From: Pseudomonas cremoris
GTDB lineage: Bacteria > Pseudomonadota > Gammaproteobacteria > Pseudomonadales > Pseudomonadaceae
DNA: 64,000 bases
NCBI RefSeq assembly: GCF_014230465.1
Contig: NZ_JAAXCY010000002.1
Location: 62,001-126,000 of the forward strand
Direction: 5' to 3'
The position numbers and the translations under genes were made by a program. Every line of letters starts with the position of its first letter. Position 1 is the stretch's first letter. The notes under the pieces are model-generated. The model worked only from the letters and a program-made list of their open reading frames with translations, had not been told where the DNA came from and did not search any database. This document shows positions 36,465 through 45,366 of this stretch, in pieces.

Positions 36465-39400
36465 TTAGAGTTCGTCTTTTGCACGCCCATACCAGGGCTC
36501 GCCGACCTCCCCACTGACCGTTGCCCATTCGACCCCCAGCACCCCTCGCCTTTTCCAGAACGTGTCAGTGATCAATACCGACAAGCTGCCCACACGGCAC
36601 AGATGACTGACCAATGCACTGGGCGCAGGCTCCGGCCGAGCGCTAAGCAGTGTCGACTCCGCGCTCGACACTGCGGGTACGTACTTGAGCAGGCCACCCC
36701 CCCGGCAAGACAGGTAGATGCATTGGGCATCAGGGAGATTGCTGATGACCACCGACAGGTAGTTGTTCAGATCCTGCGTGGAGACAAAATTGGGTAGCAG
36801 GCTGATGTCCAGTGGTTTGAGACTGCTGGTGTACGGGATTGATTTGAAGAACGCATGCACCGCAGCAATTTTGTAGTCATGCAGGTCGTGACTCGCCGGT
36901 ACGTCGAACCCGGCATGCCCAGGCCAGAAGAACCACTCCAGCGAACTGTTGCCAAGCCCGGGCCGATCTTCCACCGGCTCAATCGCAACAAACCCCGATA
37001 GGCGCGGGGGCACCAGCAAGGCCCCCAGATACGTCTTGGCCTGAAACGGTGCGATCAACTGCTGGGCATAACGCGCGGCGTCGTCGGCAAAGAAAAACAG
37101 CGGCCCGCAGAACGAATGGAAATAGGGATCGCTGGTAAACGTGTGGGCCACCCGCTTGGGCTGCCACTGCGTAGTGACGCGCTCCTTGCGCCCCCATATT
37201 TCACTGGTGAGCCTGACTTGCAACTCACCCAGTTCAGCCAACTTGACGACATAGTCACGCACCGTCAGCGTGCCATCTCGCAGTTGCGTGGCGTCCTGAC
37301 TCACCTTGCTCAGGCGTTCCGACACGGACGCCGTCTTGGGCACCGTATACCAAAGCAGTGCGCCGTCAGCACATAGCAGGTACAACGGCAACGTGTTCCC
37401 GTTGCGAGGCGTGGTCATGAACTGCAGCGCTTGGGCAATCCTCGCTGGTGCGAAAAAATGCTGGGCCATTGCATCGTCAGCCGTCGCGATCGTTTCGGTC
37501 GACGCACACAAATACACGCCAGTAATCGAATAACCCTGAGGTACTTTTCCTTCGAGGAAAATCGCCCTCAAATTCTCATAGCTATCTCTGAGCAGGGGCT
37601 GGGTTGCCATGTAAAACTCCCGCCCGAAGGCCTTGAGTACATAACCGATAGCAACACGCGCCTGTGGCTGCCAATGGCGCTGAATATGCCGCACAGCATC
37701 CAAGGCACGGGTAAAAATCGGACCGCACGGCGCATCAGCAACTGCCGAGATAACCTCCCATGGCTTGGCCTGATATTGATTCAGTGCAAACCTGGATCTT
37801 AATAGCCTGGGGCTACCCCACAAGGTATCGCCCTGCACCACGCGCAACTCGCCGGCGCGGACCACACTCTCGACGAAGTCCTGAGGCAGCAGGGCTTGGG
37901 TACGCATTTTCTGTTCGGCGAAATTGTCAACGAAGTCGCCGGTGTAGCGGCCATTCAGATTCAGGCTTTTTTTGAGCTGCGCCTCATCAATAGTGTCTGA
38001 CAACTGATAGCTGAGTATCGAACCGGTGGGGCCGAATACGTATTGACGTTTGATCTTAGTGGTCTGGCGCAGTAGATGAGCCAGTACCTCAGTGGGCATC
38101 ATGCTTTGGTAAACGGCCTTTTGCGTCGGCGACAGCAGTATGGGCACCTCTCGCTCCGGCAAAGACCGGTAGTTGGCAACGAGGGTACTGCCGCCAGGGT
38201 AAAGCCCGGTAGCAATCGTAGCATCGGGGTAGACCCAACTCAGTGTCGCGCCCTGAGAAGGAATCAGCAGGGGCTCTGTCGCTACAAACAGCCCATTGAC
38301 CAACTGCAGGACGACGCCGCCATACGTGCGTTTGTGCCCATTACCGACCAATGTCTGGGCGTGGCGCACGGCATCATCGGCAAACGCGAAACACGGGGTC
38401 AAACGGCGCGGCGCAATGTGCTCATAGCCGTTCCACTCAGTACCGACCAGCCCGACCTTGTCCCAGTAAAGGCTGACACGCACCACATGCAGGTCGCCCC
38501 TGGCCGCCCAGTCCTGGATAAACGCCTGCGGTGTCTTCGCACCGGAAGCCAGTTGGGTTTTTGCCTCCCCCAGTAACCGGTCGGCCTCGCCACCCTTTTC
38601 CAGGTTTATAGGTGAGGGTCTGTACCGTAACAGCGCGCCGTCAAGTGTGGAAAAGTAAATCGCCATGCGTGCATTTTCATCCTCCAGGGCGCGAGTGAGC
38701 GCGGCCATCAATACGTCGGGCATGACGAAATGTTGTGTTAACCAGCCAGAGGCGCCGGACAGCCAGTGAGGCGACCATTGCTGCGAGCGGAATAAGGAAT
38801 GCAGCCTAAACCCCTCGGGCAGTTGGTAGAGGTCCCGCCGGTGTACACGGGGAAACAGACGGTTCAGTTTGAACAGATGTTCTACAGTGCGCGCGCCAAC
38901 CACTTCGGTGGCGATGAACTGTGGCCGGCTTTCATGCTTGAGCACAAAGGCAAAGCACGCCTCTTGCGGCAACCGACGCCCCTGCACGCGCGCTTGCAGG
39001 TCTCGAGCCGCTTCATCGGCGCTGGTAAAGATACCGCCATAGGTTATGTAATCAGGCGGGCCGGATGGTGGAGCATAGGTAAAATTGGGCGACCAATCGC
39101 TGTAGACCACCGAGCGTGGACCCCACAATGCATTGCCCTGAACGATCTTGAACTCCCCAGCCACGGCCAGGCGCCGCACCCAATCGCCCGGCCGGATCTC
39201 GCCGCGATCGAGGCGCCGCCCCAGGCTGTTCTCCCCGGCACCAGGCGCGATATTGGCCAGCAGCAACGCTTCTTCAGGCGACTGATTCGGCGTGTACTCC
39301 AACAGGCAGTCCTCAGCCCCGGACACGTACGCCACCCGTCGATCCTGAATGATCGAGTACATCTCATCGGTGGAAAACACCTGCAAGTTAATCAAGGCTT

Positions 39401-41066
39401 CGTCCCGTGACCAGCCCCGCTGTTTGACCCACTCGGGGTCGACCATCGACAGCGCCGTGTGGGAGCCGTAGCGAGCATGCAATTCGTAAGGCTCTGGCGG
39501 AATCAGCGGGCCGGGTTCGTTCACTGGGAAAAACAGCGTGGACGCAAAAGGATGCACCACACTTTCCAGCGGTTGGGTGATCACAAAACGGCCATCCGTG
39601 CCCTTTAGTACATAGCCTCCGTAGTAGAAGCTGCGTTGATGACCGACTTGCTCATGGGCATACACCGCCGCATCACGGGCGGAGAAAAACGAGTGACTCA
39701 GTGTGGCCGAGTAAAGTGGGCTCAACAACGCCGAGCGATTGTCCACCCTGCCCACTTCATGCCACAGCCCTCCGGACTGCACCACCCACAGCGGCGTGGC
39801 GTCGATCACCCTGCGCACATAGTTGCGTGGGCTCAAGGTGCCTGCGGTCAGCGCCGCCTGGGCGCCGTTGTCATTGATCGTGCCGTCACTCCCGCGCTTG
39901 AACAACTCGGTAGACAACGCCGCCGAAGGAACCTTGAGTTGAAGTAGGGTGTGGTCCAAGGCTCGCATGTACAGGTCCAGCCCGCGGCTGGGAGCGTGCA
40001 ACTTCTCAGTGCTTTGCCCCTGTTGAATCGCCGCGACCACCTGTGCCGGGGAGAAAAACACACTGGCGAGCCAGTCTTCCCGGGCCGACACCTCCTCTTG
40101 GGCATACCAGTCGCTGAAGTAAATGGCTTCCAGGCGATAGTCGATCGGCATTTGCGGTGTACCGTCAGGGCCTTTTGGGAACACGGCATCCAGCGCAAAC
40201 AACGGCGCATGCCTGGGGGCTGCCACGGTAGCCACGTAGCGTTCCTGGGTGAGGTGCTTGAGCACAAAACCCACCTGAGCCTCTGGCGCCGGCGAAGGTA
40301 GCGCCCTCATCACCGCCAGCTTCGCCTGATCAAAGACACTTGAACACAACGGCTGCTCGGTGACGTCGGAGGAGGTAAAGGGTTCGAACACCACCCAATC
40401 CGCCGGTACGCGCCCGACGGAGCCGCCCCACCACTCGGTTGACACGATAAAGCTCAGCGAACCGAAGCTGGAAACCTTCTTGATGAATTCATCAAAAGGA
40501 CCATAAACCCCGACAGGGTTGTTGGCTGGTTTACCGGCCTGCACCCACAATGCAAAACTGAATTCCGCCGGCGAACCGCTGGGGGTGTGACGAATCAGGG
40601 AACCGTCCGGGCCGGACAAATAAGCAGAGGGAAAAAAATTGCGCTCATACACATCCGAGTAAAAGTCCGTACCGGAGAAAAACCCAAGAAATGCCTTGGT
40701 CATGCGCTCATCGAAACTGGGGTTTCGACTGCTGATATGCGCATGTTGAGCAGGATGGGAGTGGTAACTGGCCACACAGGTATAGCCCGGCGGCTGTAGA
40801 AAGAGGCCATCGTCTCCCAACGCCAATATATCGCGCAGATCAAACTGCATGGTCCCACCTTGGAACGGGTAACTCGCGAAATACAGGCCGGCTGAATCGC
40901 GCACGATCACCCCGCCGTACTCCACATCACGGCGTTCGCCGATGTGCATATGCGCCCAGTAGGCCGCATCGGTTTCCTTGATAAACGCCGGGCTTAGCGT
41001 GGGCAACTTTGCAGCCCCACGGTTCGAGCTGGCTGCCCGCTCTTCGCGTGACAATCTGATAGCCAT
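36465..41066 (-). CDS. Giant protein of seven JAB/DUF4329-like repeats
   Basis: A 1533-aa soluble protein without signal peptide or membrane segment, starting at ATG after AAGGAG. I count seven repeats of ~205-225 residues, beginning near residues 34, 244, 460, 679, 892, 1117 and 1323. Each has an F-x-x-A-x-x-A-helix, a strand like YGGVVLQ or VGFVLK, an ATEPL-like segment, a DGALLRY-like strand and a GEL-VVQG-LWG segment. Only repeat 1 keeps Glu49 before YGG and the His-Ser-His-Pro at 102-105, the metal-binding pattern of JAB/JAMM peptidases; its later Asp position is Asn115 or Asp119. DUF4329 modules are associated with Rhs/polymorphic toxins. The family call is moderate and the function unknown. 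Confidence 0.7.
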   Translation of the reverse strand: MAIRLSREERAASSNRGAAKLPTLSPAFIKETDAAYWAHMHIGERRDVEYGGVIVRDSAGLYFASYPFQGGTMQFDLRDILALGDDGLFLQPPGYTCVASYHSHPAQHAHISSRNPSFDERMTKAFLGFFSGTDFYSDVYERNFFPSAYLSGPDGSLIRHTPSGSPAEFSFALWVQAGKPANNPVGVYGPFDEFIKKVSSFGSLSFIVSTEWWGGSVGRVPADWVVFEPFTSSDVTEQPLCSSVFDQAKLAVMRALPSPAPEAQVGFVLKHLTQERYVATVAAPRHAPLFALDAVFPKGPDGTPQMPIDYRLEAIYFSDWYAQEEVSAREDWLASVFFSPAQVVAAIQQGQSTEKLHAPSRGLDLYMRALDHTLLQLKVPSAALSTELFKRGSDGTINDNGAQAALTAGTLSPRNYVRRVIDATPLWVVQSGGLWHEVGRVDNRSALLSPLYSATLSHSFFSARDAAVYAHEQVGHQRSFYYGGYVLKGTDGRFVITQPLESVVHPFASTLFFPVNEPGPLIPPEPYELHARYGSHTALSMVDPEWVKQRGWSRDEALINLQVFSTDEMYSIIQDRRVAYVSGAEDCLLEYTPNQSPEEALLLANIAPGAGENSLGRRLDRGEIRPGDWVRRLAVAGEFKIVQGNALWGPRSVVYSDWSPNFTYAPPSGPPDYITYGGIFTSADEAARDLQARVQGRRLPQEACFAFVLKHESRPQFIATEVVGARTVEHLFKLNRLFPRVHRRDLYQLPEGFRLHSLFRSQQWSPHWLSGASGWLTQHFVMPDVLMAALTRALEDENARMAIYFSTLDGALLRYRPSPINLEKGGEADRLLGEAKTQLASGAKTPQAFIQDWAARGDLHVVRVSLYWDKVGLVGTEWNGYEHIAPRRLTPCFAFADDAVRHAQTLVGNGHKRTYGGVVLQLVNGLFVATEPLLIPSQGATLSWVYPDATIATGLYPGGSTLVANYRSLPEREVPILLSPTQKAVYQSMMPTEVLAHLLRQTTKIKRQYVFGPTGSILSYQLSDTIDEAQLKKSLNLNGRYTGDFVDNFAEQKMRTQALLPQDFVESVVRAGELRVVQGDTLWGSPRLLRSRFALNQYQAKPWEVISAVADAPCGPIFTRALDAVRHIQRHWQPQARVAIGYVLKAFGREFYMATQPLLRDSYENLRAIFLEGKVPQGYSITGVYLCASTETIATADDAMAQHFFAPARIAQALQFMTTPRNGNTLPLYLLCADGALLWYTVPKTASVSERLSKVSQDATQLRDGTLTVRDYVVKLAELGELQVRLTSEIWGRKERVTTQWQPKRVAHTFTSDPYFHSFCGPLFFFADDAARYAQQLIAPFQAKTYLGALLVPPRLSGFVAIEPVEDRPGLGNSSLEWFFWPGHAGFDVPASHDLHDYKIAAVHAFFKSIPYTSSLKPLDISLLPNFVSTQDLNNYLSVVISNLPDAQCIYLSCRGGGLLKYVPAVSSAESTLLSARPEPAPSALVSHLCRVGSLSVLITDTFWKRRGVLGVEWATVSGEVGEPWYGRAKDEL

Positions 41067-41085
41067 GACCACTCCTTGAGATGAT

Positions 41086-41106
41086 GCCAGGACACAATGT
41101 CCTGGC
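41086..41106. promoter_or_regulatory. Perfect palindrome in the leader of the repeat-protein gene
   Basis: GCCAGGACA and TGTCCTGGC (9 bp, perfect) flank a three-base CAA. It lies 19 bases before the start codon of the 1533-aa gene and just before its ribosome site, so it may be an operator or an mRNA hairpin that controls translation. Confidence 0.55.
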
Positions 41107-41169
41107 GCTTCATTCTCGGCACGGGCGCGACGTTAAATCGGTAGATAAGTAGTCCGGTTGTTCGTGGGG

Positions 41170-41199
41170 CTGCTGGCGTGCGCTACACAACGCCAGCAG
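41170..41199. promoter_or_regulatory. Perfect inverted repeat upstream of urtA
   Basis: CTGCTGGCGT and ACGCCAGCAG (10 bp, perfect) are separated by ten bases, about 115 bases upstream of the sigma-54 promoter, an enhancer-like position. The sequence is not the usual NtrC GCAC-N-GTGC pattern. A second perfect palindrome, ATGGTGCGCACCAT, lies at about 41248-41261. Confidence 0.4.
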
Positions 41200-41313
41200 G
41201 CACCACAACAGCCCATCGCCATGCACACGAGCGTTCAACAGGCTCCACAATGGTGCGCACCATGGTCCTTCCCGCCCCTCTCTGCCCCTCACCTGCCAGG
41301 CTTTGACAACTTC

Positions 41314-41327
41314 GGCACAGCCTTTGC
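41314..41327 (+). promoter_or_regulatory. Sigma-54 promoter of urtA
   Basis: GGCACAGCCTTTGC has the invariant GG and GC exactly ten bases apart and matches GGCAC-N5-TTGC. Transcription should start near 41339, 40 bases before the urtA ATG. It implies RpoN plus an activator, most likely NtrC, and thus induction under nitrogen limitation. Confidence 0.75.
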
Positions 41328-41378
41328 TATCTCCTCTGTAACAGCCATCCAAGAAAAATCGGTCACGGAGATCGCACC

Positions 41379-42644
41379 ATGAAGCGTCGCAGCTTGATCA
41401 AGGCTTTCACTCTTTCGGCATCCATTGCCGCCATGGGCATGACCTGGTCGATCCAGGCCGCCGAGACCATCAAGGTCGGCATCCTGCACTCGCTGTCGGG
41501 CACCATGGCCATCTCCGAAACGTCGCTCAAAGACATGGCGCTGATGACCATCGACGAGATCAACGCCAAGGGCGGGGTGAACGGCAAGATGCTTGAACCA
41601 GTGGTGGTCGACCCTGCCTCGAACTGGCCGCTGTTCGCCGAAAAAGGCCGCCAGTTGCTGACCCAGGACAAGGTCGCCGTGGTGTTCGGTTGCTGGACAT
41701 CGGTGTCGCGCAAATCCGTGCTTCCCGTGTTCGAAGAACTCAACGGCCTGCTGTTCTACCCGGTGCAATACGAAGGTGAAGAGATGTCGCCGAACGTGTT
41801 CTATACCGGTGCAGCGCCGAACCAGCAGGCGATCCCTGCCGTTGAATACCTGATGAGCGAAGAAGGCGGTGCAGCCAAGCGTTTCTTCCTGTTGGGCACC
41901 GACTACGTGTACCCGCGCACCACCAACAAGATCCTGCGTTCGTTCCTGCACTCCAAGGGCGTAGCCGATAAAGACATCGAAGAGGTCTACACCCCGTTCG
42001 GCCATGCCGACTACCAGACCATCGTGGCCAACATCAAAAAGTTCTCGGCCGGCGGCAAGACAGCCGTGATCTCCACTGTGAACGGAGACTCCAACGTACC
42101 GTTCTACAAAGAGCTGGCCAACCAAGGCTTGAAGGCCACCGACGTGCCGGTGGTGGCGTTCTCGGTGGGTGAAGAAGAGCTGCGTGGCATCGACACCAAG
42201 CCGCTGGTAGGCAACCTCGCCGCCTGGAACTACTTCCAGTCGGTAGAGAACCCGGTGAACAAGAAATTCGTCGCCGACTGGAAAGCCTACGCCAAGAAAC
42301 ACAACCTGCCGGGCGCCGACAAAGCCGTGACCAACGACCCGATGGAAGCCACCTATGTGGGCATCCATATGTGGGCGCAGGCGGCGGAGAAAGCCAAGTC
42401 CACTGACGTCGACAAAGTGCGTGAAGCGCTGGCCGGGCAGACCTTCGCTGCGCCGTCAGGCTTTACCTTGACCATGGACAAGACCAACCACCACCTGCAC
42501 AAGCCGGTGATGATTGGCGAGATCCAGGCCGACGGGCAGTTCTCGGTGGTGTGGCAGACAGACGAGCCGATCCGTGCACAGCCGTGGAGCCCGTACATTC
42601 CGGGCAATGACAAGAAGCCGGATTACGCCGTCAAGAGCAACTAA
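41379..42644 (+). CDS. urtA: Urea ABC transporter substrate-binding protein
   Basis: A 421-aa periplasmic binding protein of the branched-chain amino-acid/amide class. The Arg-rich signal peptide (MKRRSLIKAF) ends near IQA-AE. The mature start TIKVGILHSLSGTMAISETS, FGCWTSVSRKSVLPVFEE, YPVQYEGEE and TNDPMEATYVGIHMW are typical of UrtA. It captures urea for UrtBC. A sigma-54 promoter lies upstream, and a REPIN separates it from urtB, which commonly allows higher expression of the binding protein. Confidence 0.95.
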   Translation: MKRRSLIKAFTLSASIAAMGMTWSIQAAETIKVGILHSLSGTMAISETSLKDMALMTIDEINAKGGVNGKMLEPVVVDPASNWPLFAEKGRQLLTQDKVAVVFGCWTSVSRKSVLPVFEELNGLLFYPVQYEGEEMSPNVFYTGAAPNQQAIPAVEYLMSEEGGAAKRFFLLGTDYVYPRTTNKILRSFLHSKGVADKDIEEVYTPFGHADYQTIVANIKKFSAGGKTAVISTVNGDSNVPFYKELANQGLKATDVPVVAFSVGEEELRGIDTKPLVGNLAAWNYFQSVENPVNKKFVADWKAYAKKHNLPGADKAVTNDPMEATYVGIHMWAQAAEKAKSTDVDKVREALAGQTFAAPSGFTLTMDKTNHHLHKPVMIGEIQADGQFSVVWQTDEPIRAQPWSPYIPGNDKKPDYAVKSN

Positions 42645-42663
42645 GCCCGACCCGGTTTAAAAA

Positions 42664-42754
42664 ATGTGGGAGCGGGCTTGCTCGCGAATGCAGTGTGTCA
42701 GCCAATGCATCTGTCACTGAGCCACCGCATTCGCGAGCAAGCCCGCTCCCACAT
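42664..42754. repeat. REPIN (paired inverted REP sequences)
   Basis: Standard arms; it occupies most of the 144-base gap between urtA and urtB. Confidence 0.9.
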
Positions 42755-42788
42755 AAAGCCAGTCCGCGCATGATCAGGACACTTTGTT

Positions 42789-44291
42789 ATGCCCACTGCC
42801 CTGTACCGTTTCATCCTCACGGCCTTGCTGTTGCTGCCCTTGGCCGCACACGCCAGCGACGCCGAAGACTTCCTGGCCGCCAACCCGAGCCAACAAGCCA
42901 AGCTGCTGCAAGACTGGGCCGCCCAGCCAGATCCTGCACGCATCGAGTTGGTAGACGCCCTGCAACAAGGTCAGCTCACGGTCAACGGTGAGACCAAGAC
43001 CGTGCGCCTGAACAACCGCCTGCGCAGCCTGATCGACAACGTCCAGGCCAGCCAACAACTGCTCGCCGCCGACCCCAAGGTACGCCTGGCCGCAGCGCAA
43101 ACCCTGCAAAAAAGCGCACAACCTGCGCAGCTCAAATTCCTCGACCAACAGGTTGCCAGTGAGACCAACGAGGACGTACACACCGCCCTAAGCCTGGCCT
43201 TGGCAAACCTGCAATTGGTGGACCCCGACCCGGCGGTGCGCCTCGCCGCCGTGCGCTTGCTGGGCAGTACCGGCGACCCATTGGCCCGCACACGCCTCGA
43301 AGCGCTGCTCGCCCCCGGCGTCGAATCAGACGCTGCCGTGCACACCGCCGCCGAAACCAGCCTGGCCCAGGTAAAACGTAAACTGATGCTGGGTGAAATC
43401 CTCGGCCAAGCCTTCAGCGGCATGTCCCTGGGTTCTATCCTGCTGCTGGCGGCGTTGGGCCTGGCGATCACCTTTGGCCTGCTCGGCGTGATCAACATGG
43501 CCCATGGGGAGATGCTGATGCTCGGCGCGTACTCCACTTACGTGGTGCAGTTATTGATGCAGCGTTATGTGCCGCTGGCCATCGAGCTCTACCCGCTGGT
43601 CGCGCTGCCGGTGGCGTTTTTTGTCACCGCCGCCATCGGCATGGCGTTGGAACGTACGGTGATCCGCCACTTGTATGGCCGACCGCTGGAGACCCTGCTC
43701 GCCACCTGGGGCATCAGCTTGATGCTGATCCAGCTGGTGCGCCTGGTGTTCGGCGCGCAGAACGTCGAAGTGTCCAACCCAGCGTGGTTGTCTGGCGGCA
43801 TTCAAGTGCTGCCCAACCTGGTGCTGCCATACAACCGCATCGTGATCATCGCCTTCGCGCTGTGCGTGGTGGTGCTCACCTGGCTGCTGCTGAACAAGAC
43901 GCGCTTGGGACTCAACGTGCGCGCCGTCACCCAAAACCGCAACATGGCGGCCTGCTGCGGCGTGCCCACCGGGCGTGTGGACATGCTCGCGTTTGGCCTC
44001 GGTTCCGGCATCGCCGGTTTAGGCGGCGTGGCGCTGAGCCAAATCGGCAACGTCGGCCCAGACCTGGGCCAGAGCTACATCATCGACTCGTTCCTGGTCG
44101 TGGTGCTTGGCGGCGTCGGCCAACTGGCCGGTAGCGTCATGGCCGCCTTTGGCTTGGGCATCGCCAACAAAATCCTCGAACCGCAGATCGGTGCCGTGCT
44201 CGGCAAGATCCTGATCCTCGCGCTGATCATTCTGTTTATCCAGAAACGCCCGCAGGGACTCTTCGCACTGAAAGGACGGGTGATCGACTGA
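42789..44291 (+). CDS. urtB: Urea ABC transporter permease UrtB
   Basis: A 500-aa LivH-type permease. A signal-like N-terminus precedes about 170 residues of helical, HEAT-like periplasmic sequence (LAAAQTLQKSAQPAQLKFLD and PAVRLAAVRLLGSTGDPLART) before the membrane domain starts near residue 205. The permease core shows GLAITFGLLGVINMAHGEMLMLGAY and GRVDMLAFGLGSGIAGLGGVALSQIGNVGPDLGQSYIIDSF. The extended N-terminus is normal for proteobacterial UrtB. The stop overlaps the urtC start by one base. Confidence 0.94.
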   Translation: MPTALYRFILTALLLLPLAAHASDAEDFLAANPSQQAKLLQDWAAQPDPARIELVDALQQGQLTVNGETKTVRLNNRLRSLIDNVQASQQLLAADPKVRLAAAQTLQKSAQPAQLKFLDQQVASETNEDVHTALSLALANLQLVDPDPAVRLAAVRLLGSTGDPLARTRLEALLAPGVESDAAVHTAAETSLAQVKRKLMLGEILGQAFSGMSLGSILLLAALGLAITFGLLGVINMAHGEMLMLGAYSTYVVQLLMQRYVPLAIELYPLVALPVAFFVTAAIGMALERTVIRHLYGRPLETLLATWGISLMLIQLVRLVFGAQNVEVSNPAWLSGGIQVLPNLVLPYNRIVIIAFALCVVVLTWLLLNKTRLGLNVRAVTQNRNMAACCGVPTGRVDMLAFGLGSGIAGLGGVALSQIGNVGPDLGQSYIIDSFLVVVLGGVGQLAGSVMAAFGLGIANKILEPQIGAVLGKILILALIILFIQKRPQGLFALKGRVID

Positions 44292-45358
44292 TGAACCAAC
44301 CATTGATGCTGACGGCCGCGCAAAAGGCCGGCCCCAAGGTGACGATTGCAGTGGGCGCGGTGATCCTGATCCTGCTGCTGGTGCTGCCATTGTTTTCGTT
44401 GTTGTCGCCGGATAATCCGCTGCATGTGTCGGCCTACACGCTGACGCTGGTGGGCAAGATCCTCTGCTACGCCATCGTCGCCCTCGCGTTGGACCTGGTG
44501 TGGGGGTATGCGGGGATGTTGTCCCTCGGCCACGGTTTGTTCTTCGCCCTCGGCGGCTATGCGATGGGCATGTACCTGATGCGCCAGGCCTCGGGCGATG
44601 AGTTGCCGGCGTTCATGACCTTTTTATCGTGGACCGAATTGCCCTGGTACTGGGTGGGCACCGAGCACTTCCTCTGGGCGATGTGCCTGGTGGTGTTGGC
44701 GCCGGGATTGCTGGCGTTAGTGTTCGGCTTCTTCGCTTTCCGCTCGCGAATCAAGGGCGTGTATTTCTCGATCATGACCCAGGCCCTGACGTTTGCCGGG
44801 ATGTTGTTGTTTTTTCGCAACGAGACCGGTTTTGGCGGCAATAACGGCTTCACTAACTTTCGCAGCATCCTCGGCTTTGGCATCACTGAGCCGGGCACGA
44901 GGGCGGTGCTGTTCGTGGCCACGGTATTACTGTTGGTGGCGAGCTTGTACATCGGCTGGCGTCTGGCCCAGAGCAAATTCGGCCGCGTGCTGACGGCGCT
45001 GCGCGATGCAGAAAACCGCCTGATGTTCTGCGGTTACGACCCGCGCGGCTTCAAGCTGTTCGTGTGGGTGTTGAGCGCAGTGTTGTGCGGCTTGGCCGGG
45101 GCGTTGTATGTGCCGCAGGTGGGCATTATCAACCCCAGCGAAATGTCGCCGACCAATTCGATCGAAGCGGCTGTGTGGGTCGCGCTCGGCGGGCGCGGCA
45201 CCTTGATCGGCCCGCTGCTCGGCGCTGGCGTAGTCAATGGCATGAAGAGCTGGTTCACCGTGGCCTTCCCGGAATACTGGCTGTTCTTCCTTGGGGCGCT
45301 GTTCATCATCGTCACGCTGTACCTGCCCAAGGGCGTTATCGGCCTGCTGAAGAAATGA
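44291..45358 (+). CDS. urtC: Urea ABC transporter permease UrtC
   Basis: A 355-aa LivM-type permease with about ten helices. ALDLVWGYAGMLSLGHGLFFALGGYAMGMYL and the cytoplasmic coupling loop GRVLTALRDAENRLMFCGYDPRGFKLFVWV identify the family, and EAAVWVALGGRGTLIGPLLGA closes it. It pairs with UrtB to form the urea channel. Translation is coupled to urtB (TGATG) and followed eight bases later by urtD. Confidence 0.95.
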   Translation: MNQPLMLTAAQKAGPKVTIAVGAVILILLLVLPLFSLLSPDNPLHVSAYTLTLVGKILCYAIVALALDLVWGYAGMLSLGHGLFFALGGYAMGMYLMRQASGDELPAFMTFLSWTELPWYWVGTEHFLWAMCLVVLAPGLLALVFGFFAFRSRIKGVYFSIMTQALTFAGMLLFFRNETGFGGNNGFTNFRSILGFGITEPGTRAVLFVATVLLLVASLYIGWRLAQSKFGRVLTALRDAENRLMFCGYDPRGFKLFVWVLSAVLCGLAGALYVPQVGIINPSEMSPTNSIEAAVWVALGGRGTLIGPLLGAGVVNGMKSWFTVAFPEYWLFFLGALFIIVTLYLPKGVIGLLKK

Positions 45359-45366
45359 GGAACGTC

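Noticed and set aside
45064..45366. Upstream extension of urtD inside urtC
   Set aside because: The frame is open but out of frame with urtC and has no conserved sequence before MLEPIFDAG.
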